From Spirosoma endophyticum (GTDB lineage: Bacteria; Bacteroidota; Bacteroidia; Cytophagales; Spirosomataceae): 64,000 bases of DNA. Of this stretch, positions 30,492 through 38,699 are shown piece by piece (within the stretch, counting starts at the first letter, position 1; every line of letters begins with the position of its first letter). Location: positions 186,001-250,000 of the forward strand of contig NZ_FOLQ01000006.1 in the NCBI RefSeq assembly GCF_900112365.1, read 5' to 3'. The translations under genes were made by a program, and so were the position numbers. The notes beneath the pieces are model-generated. The model ran no database searches. It was not told the origin of the DNA and saw only the letters and a program-made list of their open reading frames with translations.

Positions 30492-32633
30492 TCAAATTTT
30501 CATTGATAACGCAATTCGTTTCCGAACCTTGTCCACTTCCATCACCTTGACGTTTATTTTCTGGTATACTTTAACCACCGTTTTTGGATCGGAGACGTAA
30601 TGGTTGGCCATTTGCGACACATGAACCAGGCCATCCTGCTTAACACCAATGTCTACAAATGCCCCAAAAGCCGTGATGTTGGTCACGACGCCGGGCAGTA
30701 TCATTCCTTCATGTAAGTCCTCTACTGAGCGCACACGTGCGTCGTATTCAAATACCGAAAGTTGTTCACGAGGGTCGCGGCCGGGCTTGGCAAGTTCAGC
30801 CAGAATATCGCGCAGTGTTGGCAAGCCAACCGCATTCGTTACGTAACGTTCCGGCTGAATTTGCTGACGCAACTCGGGCCGACGAACAAGATCCGTAACG
30901 GTACTCTTTACATCAGTAGCCATCCGTTCGACAAGGGCGTAGCGTTCGGGATGGACCGCGCTGTTATCCAACGGATTTTTAGCGCCTTCGATACGTAGGA
31001 AACCAGCACATTGTTCAAACGCCTTTGGCCCAAGTCGAGGCACTTTCTTAAGTTGTTCACGCGATGTAAATGCGCCATTCTCTGCCCGATAAGCGACAAT
31101 ATTCCCTGCCAGTTGCGGCCCCAGCCCCGATACGTAGCGCAGCAGGTAGGCACTAGCCGTATTGAGTGATACGCCCACCTGGTTGACACAACTTTCAACG
31201 ATAGTATCCAGACTCGTCTTCAAATCCGTCTGGTCCACATCGTGCTGATACTGGCCCACGCCAATTGATTTGGGATCAATCTTAACCAGTTCGGCAAGTG
31301 GGTCCATTAGTCGACGGCCAATGCTCACGGCTCCCCGCACCGTAACGTCCCGATCCGGAAACTCATCGCGAGCCACCTCGGAGGCCGAATAAATCGAAGC
31401 ACCCTGTTCACTGACCATGAAAATCGGCTTATCCAGTTGCAGGCTTTGCACAAACTCCTCCGTTTCGCGGCCGGCCGTACCGTTGCCAATAGCAATGGCG
31501 TCAATCTTATACTGACTAACCAATTTCTGAACCGTCTGCATGGCCTGTTGCCGCTGCGTTTCGGACTGAGCCAGATATAGAACGGTGTCGGTTAGCAGAT
31601 TACCCTGCGCATCCAGGCAAACCGTTTTGCAACCAGTCCGGTATCCAGGATCAATAGCCAGCACGCGCTGCTGGCCTAACGGTGGACTAAGTAATAGTTG
31701 ACGTAGGTTATCGGCAAATATTTGAATCGCGTCAAGGTCGGCTTTCTCTTTTGAACTGTTGGCAAACTCGGTTTCCAGCGACGGCTTCAGCAAGCGTTTA
31801 TAGCCATCCCGAATCGCCAGCACGAGTTGTTCTTTGCAAGCTGGAGTTCCAGACCGCTCAGCCACAAATTGCCGTTCCAGTCGCTCAAGAGCGGCTTCTT
31901 CATCAGGACCAATACTTACGGCCAGAAAGCCTTCGGTTTCGCCCCGACGAAGCGCCAGCAACCGATGTGAGGGTACACGTCGGAGAGATTCGGCAAAATC
32001 GAAGTAATCTTTGAATTTTATGCCTTCTACTTCTTTCCCTTTTTTGACGCTGGAACGTATAATAGCCTCGCGCTCGAACAAATTACGCATACGCTGACGG
32101 GCATCAGCATCTTCGGTTACACGCTCGGCCAGAATATCGCGAGCGCCCTGTAGTGCATCCGATACAGCCGGAACAGCATCGGAGAGATACCGTTGCGCTA
32201 CTCGGTCTATATTTACTTCTCGCTGGGCAAAAATGACGTTGGCCAGCGGTTCCAATCCACGCTCAATGGCGAGAATGGCGCGGGTTTTTCGTTTTTGCTT
32301 ATAAGGCAGATACAGGTCTTCCAGGTCGGTAAGCGAGTCAGTCGCTTCGAGTTTCCGACGCAGCTCGGGCGTAAGTTTGCCCTGTTCATCAATGGCCTTG
32401 AGAATGGCTTCCCGACGTTTATCAAGCTCCTGTAGTTTCAGATACGTGTCTTTGATCTGTCCGATCTGTACTTCGTCGAGCGGGCCACGATCGGCCGATG
32501 CGGTGGCCTCTTTACGATAGCGGGCAATGAACGGAACGGTGGCTCCGCCATTGAGTAATTCGATGGTTGCCGCTACTGACTTAGCCGGTAAGCCAAGCCG
32601 GGCAGCAACGCGTTGTTCAAATGATTGGGTCAT
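30492..32633 (-). CDS. tex: Tex-family transcription accessory / RNA-binding protein
   Basis: A 713-residue cytoplasmic protein. The Tex layout is complete: N-terminal helical region (QRVAARLGLPAKSVAATIELLNGGATVPFIARYRKE), YqgF/RuvX-like nuclease fold (RVLAIDPGYRTGCKTV), helix-hairpin-helix pair (LPRYVSGLGPQLAGNIVAYR region, about 500-570) and a C-terminal S1 RNA-binding domain (GMILPGVVTNITAFGAFVDIG). The Met at 32633 (MTQSFEQ) is chosen; 23 extra codons upstream would cross the terminator region of csp. It affects transcription fidelity and RNA turnover. Confidence 0.93.
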   Translation of the reverse strand: MTQSFEQRVAARLGLPAKSVAATIELLNGGATVPFIARYRKEATASADRGPLDEVQIGQIKDTYLKLQELDKRREAILKAIDEQGKLTPELRRKLEATDSLTDLEDLYLPYKQKRKTRAILAIERGLEPLANVIFAQREVNIDRVAQRYLSDAVPAVSDALQGARDILAERVTEDADARQRMRNLFEREAIIRSSVKKGKEVEGIKFKDYFDFAESLRRVPSHRLLALRRGETEGFLAVSIGPDEEAALERLERQFVAERSGTPACKEQLVLAIRDGYKRLLKPSLETEFANSSKEKADLDAIQIFADNLRQLLLSPPLGQQRVLAIDPGYRTGCKTVCLDAQGNLLTDTVLYLAQSETQRQQAMQTVQKLVSQYKIDAIAIGNGTAGRETEEFVQSLQLDKPIFMVSEQGASIYSASEVARDEFPDRDVTVRGAVSIGRRLMDPLAELVKIDPKSIGVGQYQHDVDQTDLKTSLDTIVESCVNQVGVSLNTASAYLLRYVSGLGPQLAGNIVAYRAENGAFTSREQLKKVPRLGPKAFEQCAGFLRIEGAKNPLDNSAVHPERYALVERMATDVKSTVTDLVRRPELRQQIQPERYVTNAVGLPTLRDILAELAKPGRDPREQLSVFEYDARVRSVEDLHEGMILPGVVTNITAFGAFVDIGVKQDGLVHVSQMANHYVSDPKTVVKVYQKINVKVMEVDKVRKRIALSMKI

Positions 32634-32689
32634 GCAACTGAATGGACAATTGGACCGCAAAAATGGCCCTATGAACCGACAGGGCAAAA

Positions 32690-32717
32690 AAAAACATGCC
32701 ATAGGGCATGTTTTTTA
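32690..32717 (-). terminator. Terminator of the cold-shock gene
   Basis: Hairpin ACATGCC / GGCATGT with a 4-base loop. A and T runs on both sides would let it act on either strand; it lies 26 bases after the csp stop. Confidence 0.85.
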
Positions 32718-32742
32718 CAACGGATGTCTTTATATCTTACAA

Positions 32743-32934
32743 TTAAGCTATTTCGACGTTCACGGCATTTAAGCCTTTCTTACCGCGTTCGACATTGAAC
32801 TTCACTTTGTCGTTTTCACGGATTTGGTCGATGAGACCTGAAGCGTGTACAAAAATGTCTTCACCACCTTCATCGGGTTTAATAAAACCAAACCCTTTGG
32901 TTTCATTAAAAAATTTTACAGTTCCTGTTTGCAT
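32743..32934 (-). CDS. Cold-shock domain protein (CspA family)
   Basis: A 63-residue single cold-shock domain that binds single-stranded RNA/DNA and acts as an RNA chaperone. Both RNA-binding motifs are present: KGFGFI (residues 13-18) and DIFVHAS (26-32). The length is typical. It has its own terminator and an AT-rich leader, as expected for a strongly expressed single gene. Confidence 0.96.
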   Translation of the reverse strand: MQTGTVKFFNETKGFGFIKPDEGGEDIFVHASGLIDQIRENDKVKFNVERGKKGLNAVNVEIA

Positions 32935-33292
32935 TGCTTGTTTTAAATTTAAGCGAAGGACGGCACAATAATTTTTATTTCCAAATGTATTTCTAAATTT
33001 TTCGTTAGAAATTATAATTTTCTTTGCAGCGGGTCAAAAGTTAACAAAAAAGCGCTTCTGGGCACTGTAATTCAGCTTACTAGCCTAGCGAGTTGAGTTC
33101 TTTTTAGCCTTGTTTATCGACTAGGTAATCAGTCAATTAACGATTTATCACACGAAAAACCAGTTGCCGGCCGGCCGTTCTAACGTACTGTTGAGCAGAT
33201 AAGCGCCGTCGAACTAACCTGCCCGTTGGTTAATTCATGCATCCATCCCGCTACTTTGCGTATTTTTGGCCACTTAACTGAAGAGACTAGTA
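32935..33292. promoter_or_regulatory. Divergent intergenic region with csp promoter candidate
   Basis: The AT-rich half (32940-33060) holds TACATTTG on the minus strand (32982-32989), a perfect TAnnTTTG -7 box, with TTTC about 20 bases upstream in place of TTTG. This gives a leader of about 40 bases for csp. The rest (33060-33290) shows no gene or repeat and should contain the M23 gene promoter. Confidence 0.5.
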
Positions 33293-34108
33293 GTGAAGAT
33301 TGATGTAACTTCGTTCATGCGTATAGCCGGTGTTTTGGGGGCTTTGTTGGTGGGTGGACTAAATGTAGCATCATCGCAGGTGCTTGTCAATAATACCGAC
33401 GAGCCCACTTTATATACGTATTGCCAGCAATTTCAAACCTTGTATACGCAGATTCGGGTGGAGAGTATAACCCCTGATTCGGCCCGGATGCAGTTCAGCC
33501 GAATCATGCTTAGTTTGCGGGAACGCTTTCGAAGCGAAGAGAATTACCATCAGGATTCACTCCAACGCGATAGTCTGATCCAAACGGGTTCGTATTTTAG
33601 TTTTCCATTACGTGGCTACCCAACCAGCGCCATCGGTGGCACACACGGCGAAGGTTATCGGGGCAATGGTTTCGATCTGTTCGATTACAACGTGCGGGGA
33701 AGTCACCCGGCACAGGATATTTTTATCACCGACCGTAATCAGGATAATCTGGACGACCGAACAGGCCAACCTGCCGACGTGCTGGCTATGAGCAGCGGCC
33801 TGGTACTAGCTATCGAAACCGCCTGGAAACCAGGGTCTGAATACCGGGGAGGTAATTGGATTTGGGTATATGACCCCGTGCTCAATGGCCTGTTTTACTA
33901 CGCGCATAACAGCCAGGTCGACGTATCGCCGGGCCAGTGGGTCCAGGCCGGGCAGAAAATCTCCGAAATGGGGCGAACCGGCTTCAATGCCTATAAGGCT
34001 CGTTCCCCAACCCACTTACACTTGATGTATCTGCAAATCCAACCGAACGGGTTGCCCCTCCCCGTCAATACATATGCCTGGTTACTAAAAGCCAAACCGG
34101 TGAATTGA
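33293..34108 (+). CDS. M23 family peptidase (LytM domain)
   Basis: A 271-residue exported metallopeptidase of the lysostaphin/LytM group, acting on peptidoglycan cross-bridges or as an amidase activator. A GTG at 33293 or the ATG at 33317 may be used; both precede a signal peptide (IAGVLGALLVGGLNVASS). The zinc site is seen in GSHPAQDIF (HxxxD) and THLHL (HxH), and the G5-type loop AMSSGLVLAIE is present. The N-terminal 90 residues form a helical region. An active enzyme is expected since all ligands are kept. Confidence 0.88.
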   Translation: MKIDVTSFMRIAGVLGALLVGGLNVASSQVLVNNTDEPTLYTYCQQFQTLYTQIRVESITPDSARMQFSRIMLSLRERFRSEENYHQDSLQRDSLIQTGSYFSFPLRGYPTSAIGGTHGEGYRGNGFDLFDYNVRGSHPAQDIFITDRNQDNLDDRTGQPADVLAMSSGLVLAIETAWKPGSEYRGGNWIWVYDPVLNGLFYYAHNSQVDVSPGQWVQAGQKISEMGRTGFNAYKARSPTHLHLMYLQIQPNGLPLPVNTYAWLLKAKPVN

Positions 34109-34178
34109 TGTATGGTGTATGATATAGGATGTATTTGTTTCTCAGTTGACATCGTATATCCTACACCATCTATCTTTC
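34109..34178. repeat. Imperfect intergenic dyad
   Basis: ATGGTGTATGATATAGGATG on the left is answered by GTATATCCTACACCAT on the right, between the convergent M23 and small membrane protein genes. It can fold into a hairpin of about 15 bp with bulges. Confidence 0.55.
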
Positions 34179-34388
34179 CTACGATTCGCGCACGAGATTA
34201 ACGCCTGTGATGAGAAAAATCATGCCCACGATGAACGGTGCAGCTGATTCGCCTTTCGACACGTGGAGGCCTAACACGGGCTTCCCTTCCGATAGAAACG
34301 CCACGAGCGCAAACAGAACGACAACGACACCCAGAATGGTGAGTGATGCGCCAAAAAAGCGCCGAAAATTGGTATTATTATTCTCCAT
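34179..34388 (-). CDS. Small two-helix membrane protein
   Basis: A 69-residue protein with two hydrophobic helices (about 13-29, ASLTILGVVVVLFALVAFL; and 50-64, PFIVGMIFLITGVNLV) separated by a polar loop with Lys and Glu. Function unknown; many Cytophagales have such small inner-membrane proteins. It is on the same strand as the CCA-adding-type gene, 53 bases downstream of which it starts, across a dyad element. Confidence 0.65.
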   Translation of the reverse strand: MENNNTNFRRFFGASLTILGVVVVLFALVAFLSEGKPVLGLHVSKGESAAPFIVGMIFLITGVNLVRES

Positions 34389-34441
34389 AAGTTAGTTACT
34401 AAAGAGTGGTGAGTGATGCCAGCTAATTTACTCTTCATTCA

Positions 34442-35932
34442 TCACTCTACATTCTTCACTATTTTAGGTGTTAATCCGCGTTTGCGGCCTTCGGCCAATA
34501 AAAATGGATAAGCGTCATCGAGTGAGTTAGGAACCAGACCATCCAGAATAGCTTCGCGCATTACCGTTTTCAACTCACCCACTTCCCTGGAAGGCGGCAA
34601 GCCAAAGGTTTCCATAATCAACTCACCTGTGATAACCGGCTGAAAACTACGTAGCTTATCTCGCTCCTCCAGATCATGCAATTTACGTTCGACCTTATCG
34701 AAATTACGCAGGTGTTTTTGTACTTTCTCGTAATTCTTAGAGGTAATATCGGCGCGACAGAGTGCCATCAAGCCCTCTAAATCGTCGCCTGCATCAAATA
34801 GCAGTCGACGTAGTGCCGAGTCGGTGATTTGTTCTTTCGTAAGCGCAATCGGTCGCAGATGGAGACGCACGAGCTTTTGCACGAAGCGCATATGCTCATT
34901 AAGCGGCAATTTCATGGTTCGAAAAATTCCCGGCACCCAGCGTGCGCCTAAGTCTTCGTGACCGTGGAAACTCCACCCAACTTTCTGATCGAACCGTTTG
35001 GTAGCCGGTTTGGCAATATCGTGCAATAGCGCAGACCAACGTAGCCAGAGTTCATTTTCTGCATCGGTACCATCTTTCCGAATCCGGTTAGCGATGTTGT
35101 CAAGGACTTGAAGCGTATGGTAAAAATTATCCTTGTGGCCCTTCCCCTCAATCGTTTCAACGCCCTTCAGCGCAATCAGTTCCGGGAAGATACGCTCCAG
35201 TAAACCAGCGTGATAGAGCAACTTGAAGCCATAGGAGGGTGTAGGCGACAGGATAATTTTGTTCAATTCATCGGTTACGCGTTCCCGCGAGACGATGGTA
35301 ATCCGTTCGTTCATGCGCACAATAGCGTCGAACGTATCGGGCTCGATGTCGAAACCAAGTTGCGAGGCAAACCGAATGGCCCGCATCATACGTAGCGGAT
35401 CGTCGGAGAACGTAATATCGGGATTGAGCGGTGTACGGATAAGCTTGCGCTTGATGTCTTTCAGTCCGTCAAACGGGTCGATCAGTTTGCCATAAGCTAC
35501 GTCACCACCTTTTCGGTTCAGGCTGATTCCCATTGCATTGATGGTGAAATCCCGTCGATTCTGATCGTCTTCAAGCGTACCATTTTCAACGATTGGCTTA
35601 CGCGATTCAGCCCGGTACGACTCTTTCCGGGCACCCACAAATTCAACCTCCCACGCCTGCTCATTCTGATTTTCTGCCGGCTGAGTGGTCCGCAACATGG
35701 CCGTTCCGAAATTTGGGAATACCGATACGTTCGTCTTAAGGGCTTTTCCAACGGCTTCGGCCAAGGCAATACCGCTGCCAATGCACACCACATCAATATC
35801 TTTTGACGGGCGCCCCAACACCAAATCACGAACGAATCCACCGATCACGTAGGCCGGCAAACCGAGTGCATCAGCTTCGCGGGCAACGGTCTCAAAAATC
35901 GGATTCTTATCTAACGTATCGCTGAAATTCAT
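34442..35932 (-). CDS. cca: CCA tRNA nucleotidyltransferase / poly(A) polymerase family with HD domain
   Basis: A 496-residue protein that adds CCA to tRNA 3' ends, needed here because the tRNA-Ala gene in this window does not encode CCA. The head domain has VIGGFVRDLVLGRPSKDIDVV (nucleotide binding, DxD), EFVGARKESY and RRDFTINAM. The neck follows with PLRMMRAIRFASQL. An HD phosphohydrolase domain lies further on (HTLQVLDN, LLHDIAKP). Two extra codons upstream (Met at 35938) are possible. Confidence 0.92.
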   Translation of the reverse strand: MNFSDTLDKNPIFETVAREADALGLPAYVIGGFVRDLVLGRPSKDIDVVCIGSGIALAEAVGKALKTNVSVFPNFGTAMLRTTQPAENQNEQAWEVEFVGARKESYRAESRKPIVENGTLEDDQNRRDFTINAMGISLNRKGGDVAYGKLIDPFDGLKDIKRKLIRTPLNPDITFSDDPLRMMRAIRFASQLGFDIEPDTFDAIVRMNERITIVSRERVTDELNKIILSPTPSYGFKLLYHAGLLERIFPELIALKGVETIEGKGHKDNFYHTLQVLDNIANRIRKDGTDAENELWLRWSALLHDIAKPATKRFDQKVGWSFHGHEDLGARWVPGIFRTMKLPLNEHMRFVQKLVRLHLRPIALTKEQITDSALRRLLFDAGDDLEGLMALCRADITSKNYEKVQKHLRNFDKVERKLHDLEERDKLRSFQPVITGELIMETFGLPPSREVGELKTVMREAILDGLVPNSLDDAYPFLLAEGRKRGLTPKIVKNVE

Positions 35933-35938
35933 GAACAA

Positions 35939-35999
35939 TTAACAGTCGTCAGTCAATGGTCGTTCGTAGATCAGTACTTCACGAACATCGACCAACGAC
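35939..35999. repeat. Imperfect intergenic dyad
   Basis: GTCAATGGTCGTTCGTAGA pairs imperfectly with ACGAACATCGACCAACGAC across a 10-base loop. It belongs to the group of gene-border dyads in this window. Confidence 0.55.
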
Positions 36000-36587
36000 T
36001 TATTTTCTTATAAAACTAACCTCTCCATTAACGCCCAGTCGCATAATACGTGGCCGTTTAGGCATGCCCGGAAGCGTGCCATATTGTAGTGGAACAAGTG
36101 CCTCGACCGATGGTGGTAACAATAAGGATTCAAAGGGGATCGTCAATAACCCACGACCAAAACTACCAATTAAACGCTGAACCTCAGCGCTCAACGACCG
36201 CCGAACAGCCAGTGGTCCAAAGGGTTGAACGCCATTAGCAGGCAAACTTTTGGGATCAGTAGTTGACTGTGTCTGTAAAATACGCCCGACAAGTGGCGAT
36301 ATATTTTTACCCTGATCATACACGACGATGAGCGGATTTTCGGCAAACTCGACCAGATCATAGGCAACATCGGGCACCTTTGCTACGTACATGCCCAACT
36401 GGTCCGTGTTTTGAATAAGCACTGTCAGCTGTAATCCAGCGGGCATAATGGACAACAACGTCAGCAATTGCTCGACAGCCACGTCATTGACGGGGTCAGC
36501 GGCAATAGACCAGCCGGTTTCGTCGGCGATGGCGACAAGTTGTCCCTGTCGAAGTTGAAAAGCGATATCGCGAATACTTGGTATCAT
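36000..36587 (-). CDS. YrdC/Sua5-like protein with degenerate active site
   Basis: A 195-residue protein with the length and strand pattern of the YrdC/TsaC domain, which makes threonylcarbamoyl-AMP for tRNA modification. The beginning (GQLVAIADETGWSIAADPVND) parallels the usual PTETVYGLAADA, but the Lys-x-Arg...Lys-Pro-Leu substrate motif is replaced by LLSIMPAGLQLTVL, and the later Ser/Pro motif is altered too. It is probably not a normal TC-AMP synthase; a binding or altered-substrate role is possible. It is on the same strand as cca. Confidence 0.6.
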   Translation of the reverse strand: MIPSIRDIAFQLRQGQLVAIADETGWSIAADPVNDVAVEQLLTLLSIMPAGLQLTVLIQNTDQLGMYVAKVPDVAYDLVEFAENPLIVVYDQGKNISPLVGRILQTQSTTDPKSLPANGVQPFGPLAVRRSLSAEVQRLIGSFGRGLLTIPFESLLLPPSVEALVPLQYGTLPGMPKRPRIMRLGVNGEVSFIRK

Positions 36588-36734
36588 AATGAATGAATCT
36601 GCAAAAATACGCCAAGTTTAGCGAAAGACGGTAAAACCGATCGAAGTTGCGCTGCAACTGACAAGCTAACGAACAAAACGGAAGGTGAGATGTTGATTAT
36701 CCGATTGATTCAATTCGGTAACAAATCCAATTCT

Positions 36735-37856
36735 ATGACCACTGAACCTTTACGGCCTCATTACCACCAGTTTTCTCATTCTTTGCTCGCTTTAGCGATC
36801 CTGACAGCCGCTATTTACCTGGGGCAGGATATTCTGGTGCCACTGGCTATGTCGGGGTTGATTGCCGTTTTGTTACGTCCCGTTGAGCAGCGGTTCATTC
36901 GATGGGGAATGCACAAGGTGATTGCCATTAGCCTGGCCCTGCTGCTAGCCATCATTATCGTAGCGGGCTTAGCGGTGCTGCTATCTATGCAACTGTCTGA
37001 CTTTGCGGATGATATGCCTAAAATCCGGCAGAATCTGACCGATTTTTTTAGCGATGCCAAACGGTGGGTTCGACGGGAATATAATGTCAGCTATCGACAG
37101 CAGGAAAAATACCTCCAGAAAGCGCAGGCATCAACGCTCGATAGCTTGCAAAGCCCCGATACGCTGGGCTTCATTACAGGACCACTCGGTACGTTGACGC
37201 TTGTGCCCATCTACGTGTTTCTGCTGCTCTATTACCGAACCATGCTGCTGCATTTTGTCATCGTGCTTTTTTCGGAGAAACATACGGACCGCGTGCGCGA
37301 AGTGCTGGGTGAGGTTAAATCTGTTGTGCAGAGTTATGTGGTTGGGTTGCTTATCGAAACGGCCTGCGTAGCTGCACTCAACTCCGTCGGGCTGTTAATT
37401 TTGAACGTTCAATATGCTATTTTACTGGGGATAATGGGGGCAATATTAAATCTAATTCCTTACATCGGCGGCCTGGTTGCTACGTTGCTAACGGTAATTA
37501 TAACGTTCAGTAATCAGCCAGAACTTTCTGTTATTCTAGGTGTTGTAGGTATCTTTTTGCTGGTTCAATTTATCGACAACAATATACTGGTCCCTCTGAT
37601 TGTAGCGTCTAAAGTTCGGGTAAATGCACTCATATCCATTGTTGGCGTCCTGATTGGCGGGGCACTGGCGGGCGTATCGGGCATGTTTCTATCTATCCCG
37701 GCTATTGCCATTATGAAAGTAATTTTCGACCGGGTAGACAGCCTTCGGCCTTGGGGGGTGTTGCTGGGCGACCAAACACCCGAAGAGGCTGGCAGCAATT
37801 TATTCCGGCTTCCCAAACGCCGACGCAAACCCAAAGAGGAACTCGCAAAAAGTTGA
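36735..37856 (+). CDS. AI-2E family transporter (PerM/TqsA type)
   Basis: A 373-residue inner-membrane protein with about eight membrane segments. The family pattern is clear: paired N-terminal helices (LLALAILTAAIYLGQDILVPLAMSGLIAVLLRP), a soluble middle region (MPKIRQNLTDFFSDAKRW...), and C-terminal helices with LNLIPYIGGLVA and PLIVASKVRVNALISIVGVLIGG. Members export small molecules or act as Na+/H+ antiporters; the substrate is unknown. The Met at 36735 is preferred; one at 36690 adds 15 residues. Confidence 0.9.
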   Translation: MTTEPLRPHYHQFSHSLLALAILTAAIYLGQDILVPLAMSGLIAVLLRPVEQRFIRWGMHKVIAISLALLLAIIIVAGLAVLLSMQLSDFADDMPKIRQNLTDFFSDAKRWVRREYNVSYRQQEKYLQKAQASTLDSLQSPDTLGFITGPLGTLTLVPIYVFLLLYYRTMLLHFVIVLFSEKHTDRVREVLGEVKSVVQSYVVGLLIETACVAALNSVGLLILNVQYAILLGIMGAILNLIPYIGGLVATLLTVIITFSNQPELSVILGVVGIFLLVQFIDNNILVPLIVASKVRVNALISIVGVLIGGALAGVSGMFLSIPAIAIMKVIFDRVDSLRPWGVLLGDQTPEEAGSNLFRLPKRRRKPKEELAKS

Positions 37857-37952
37857 CAACACGGAACAAAATGGCAGATTGGTTGATTAATTGGTTGTCT
37901 GGTTACAGCACCTGCTTTGAACCGACAACCACTAATTTGACAACTACGCTAC
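37857..37952. repeat. Imperfect intergenic dyad
   Basis: GGTTGATTAATTGGTTGTCTGGTT on the left mirrors AACCGACAACCACTAATTTG on the right, about 20 bases apart, just before the bshB1 start codon. Confidence 0.5.
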
Positions 37953-38672
37953 ATGACCGTTGATGTACTGGCCATTGCCGCTCATCCCGACGATATTGAG
38001 ATGACCTGCGCGGGCACGATTCTATCACTTGTTGCCCAAGGAAAAACAGTAGCTGGAGTCGATCTGACTCGTGGCGAACTAGGCACCCGCGGAACACCCG
38101 AAATACGCTTACAGGAATCAATAGAAGGGTCTAAAGCGATGAACCTGATAGCCCGTGAAAATATGGGTTTCCGCGATGCGTTTTTCAAAAACGACGAAGA
38201 ACATCAAATGGCCCTGATCGCGGTGATACGTCAGTTTCAGCCCGAAATCGTGCTCACAAATGCCGTCGACGATCGCCATCCCGACCACGGCCGTGCGGCC
38301 GAACTGGTCACACAAGCCTGCTTTTACGCGGGTCTGCGCCAAATCAAAACGGTTGGCAAAGACGGCCTGCCACAGGAAGCGCACCGCCCTAAATTTGTGT
38401 ACTACTTTATTCAGGATCGGTCGTTGAAACCCGATTTTGTCGTGGACGTAACACCTTACTGGAATCAGAAACTAGCCGCCATTAAAGCGTATAAAAGTCA
38501 GTTCTTCAACCCTGAAAGTGATGAGCCCCAAAGCTATATCTCGGGGGAGCCGTTCATGAAGTTTCTGGAATCCCGTACCCGCGAACACGGTCATATGATT
38601 GGCGTGGAATTTGGTGAAGGGTTCATCAGCAAACGAATGCTGGGCGTTCAGGATTTGTTCGCGTTGGTGTAA
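37953..38672 (+). CDS. bshB1: Bacillithiol biosynthesis deacetylase BshB1
   Basis: A 239-residue LmbE-type zinc deacetylase. BshB1 removes the acetyl group from GlcNAc-malate in the second step of bacillithiol synthesis. The zinc and catalytic motifs are present: AHPDDIE (residues 10-16), DRHPDH (108-113) and later TREHGHMIG. The subfamily signatures RGELGTRGT and AVDDRHPDHGRAAELV also fit BshB1 rather than general LmbE proteins. It implies that this organism uses bacillithiol as its main low-molecular thiol. Confidence 0.92.
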   Translation: MTVDVLAIAAHPDDIEMTCAGTILSLVAQGKTVAGVDLTRGELGTRGTPEIRLQESIEGSKAMNLIARENMGFRDAFFKNDEEHQMALIAVIRQFQPEIVLTNAVDDRHPDHGRAAELVTQACFYAGLRQIKTVGKDGLPQEAHRPKFVYYFIQDRSLKPDFVVDVTPYWNQKLAAIKAYKSQFFNPESDEPQSYISGEPFMKFLESRTREHGHMIGVEFGEGFISKRMLGVQDLFALV

Positions 38673-38673
38673 C

Positions 38674-38699
38674 GTAGTGCGGGTTTCTACCCGCATTAC
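38674..38699. terminator. Convergent hairpin terminator
   Basis: GTAGTGCGGGT / ACCCGCATTAC with a 4-base loop and one mismatch, lying over the stop codon of the sensor kinase and just after bshB1. It lacks a T-run, so its strength is uncertain. Confidence 0.55.
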
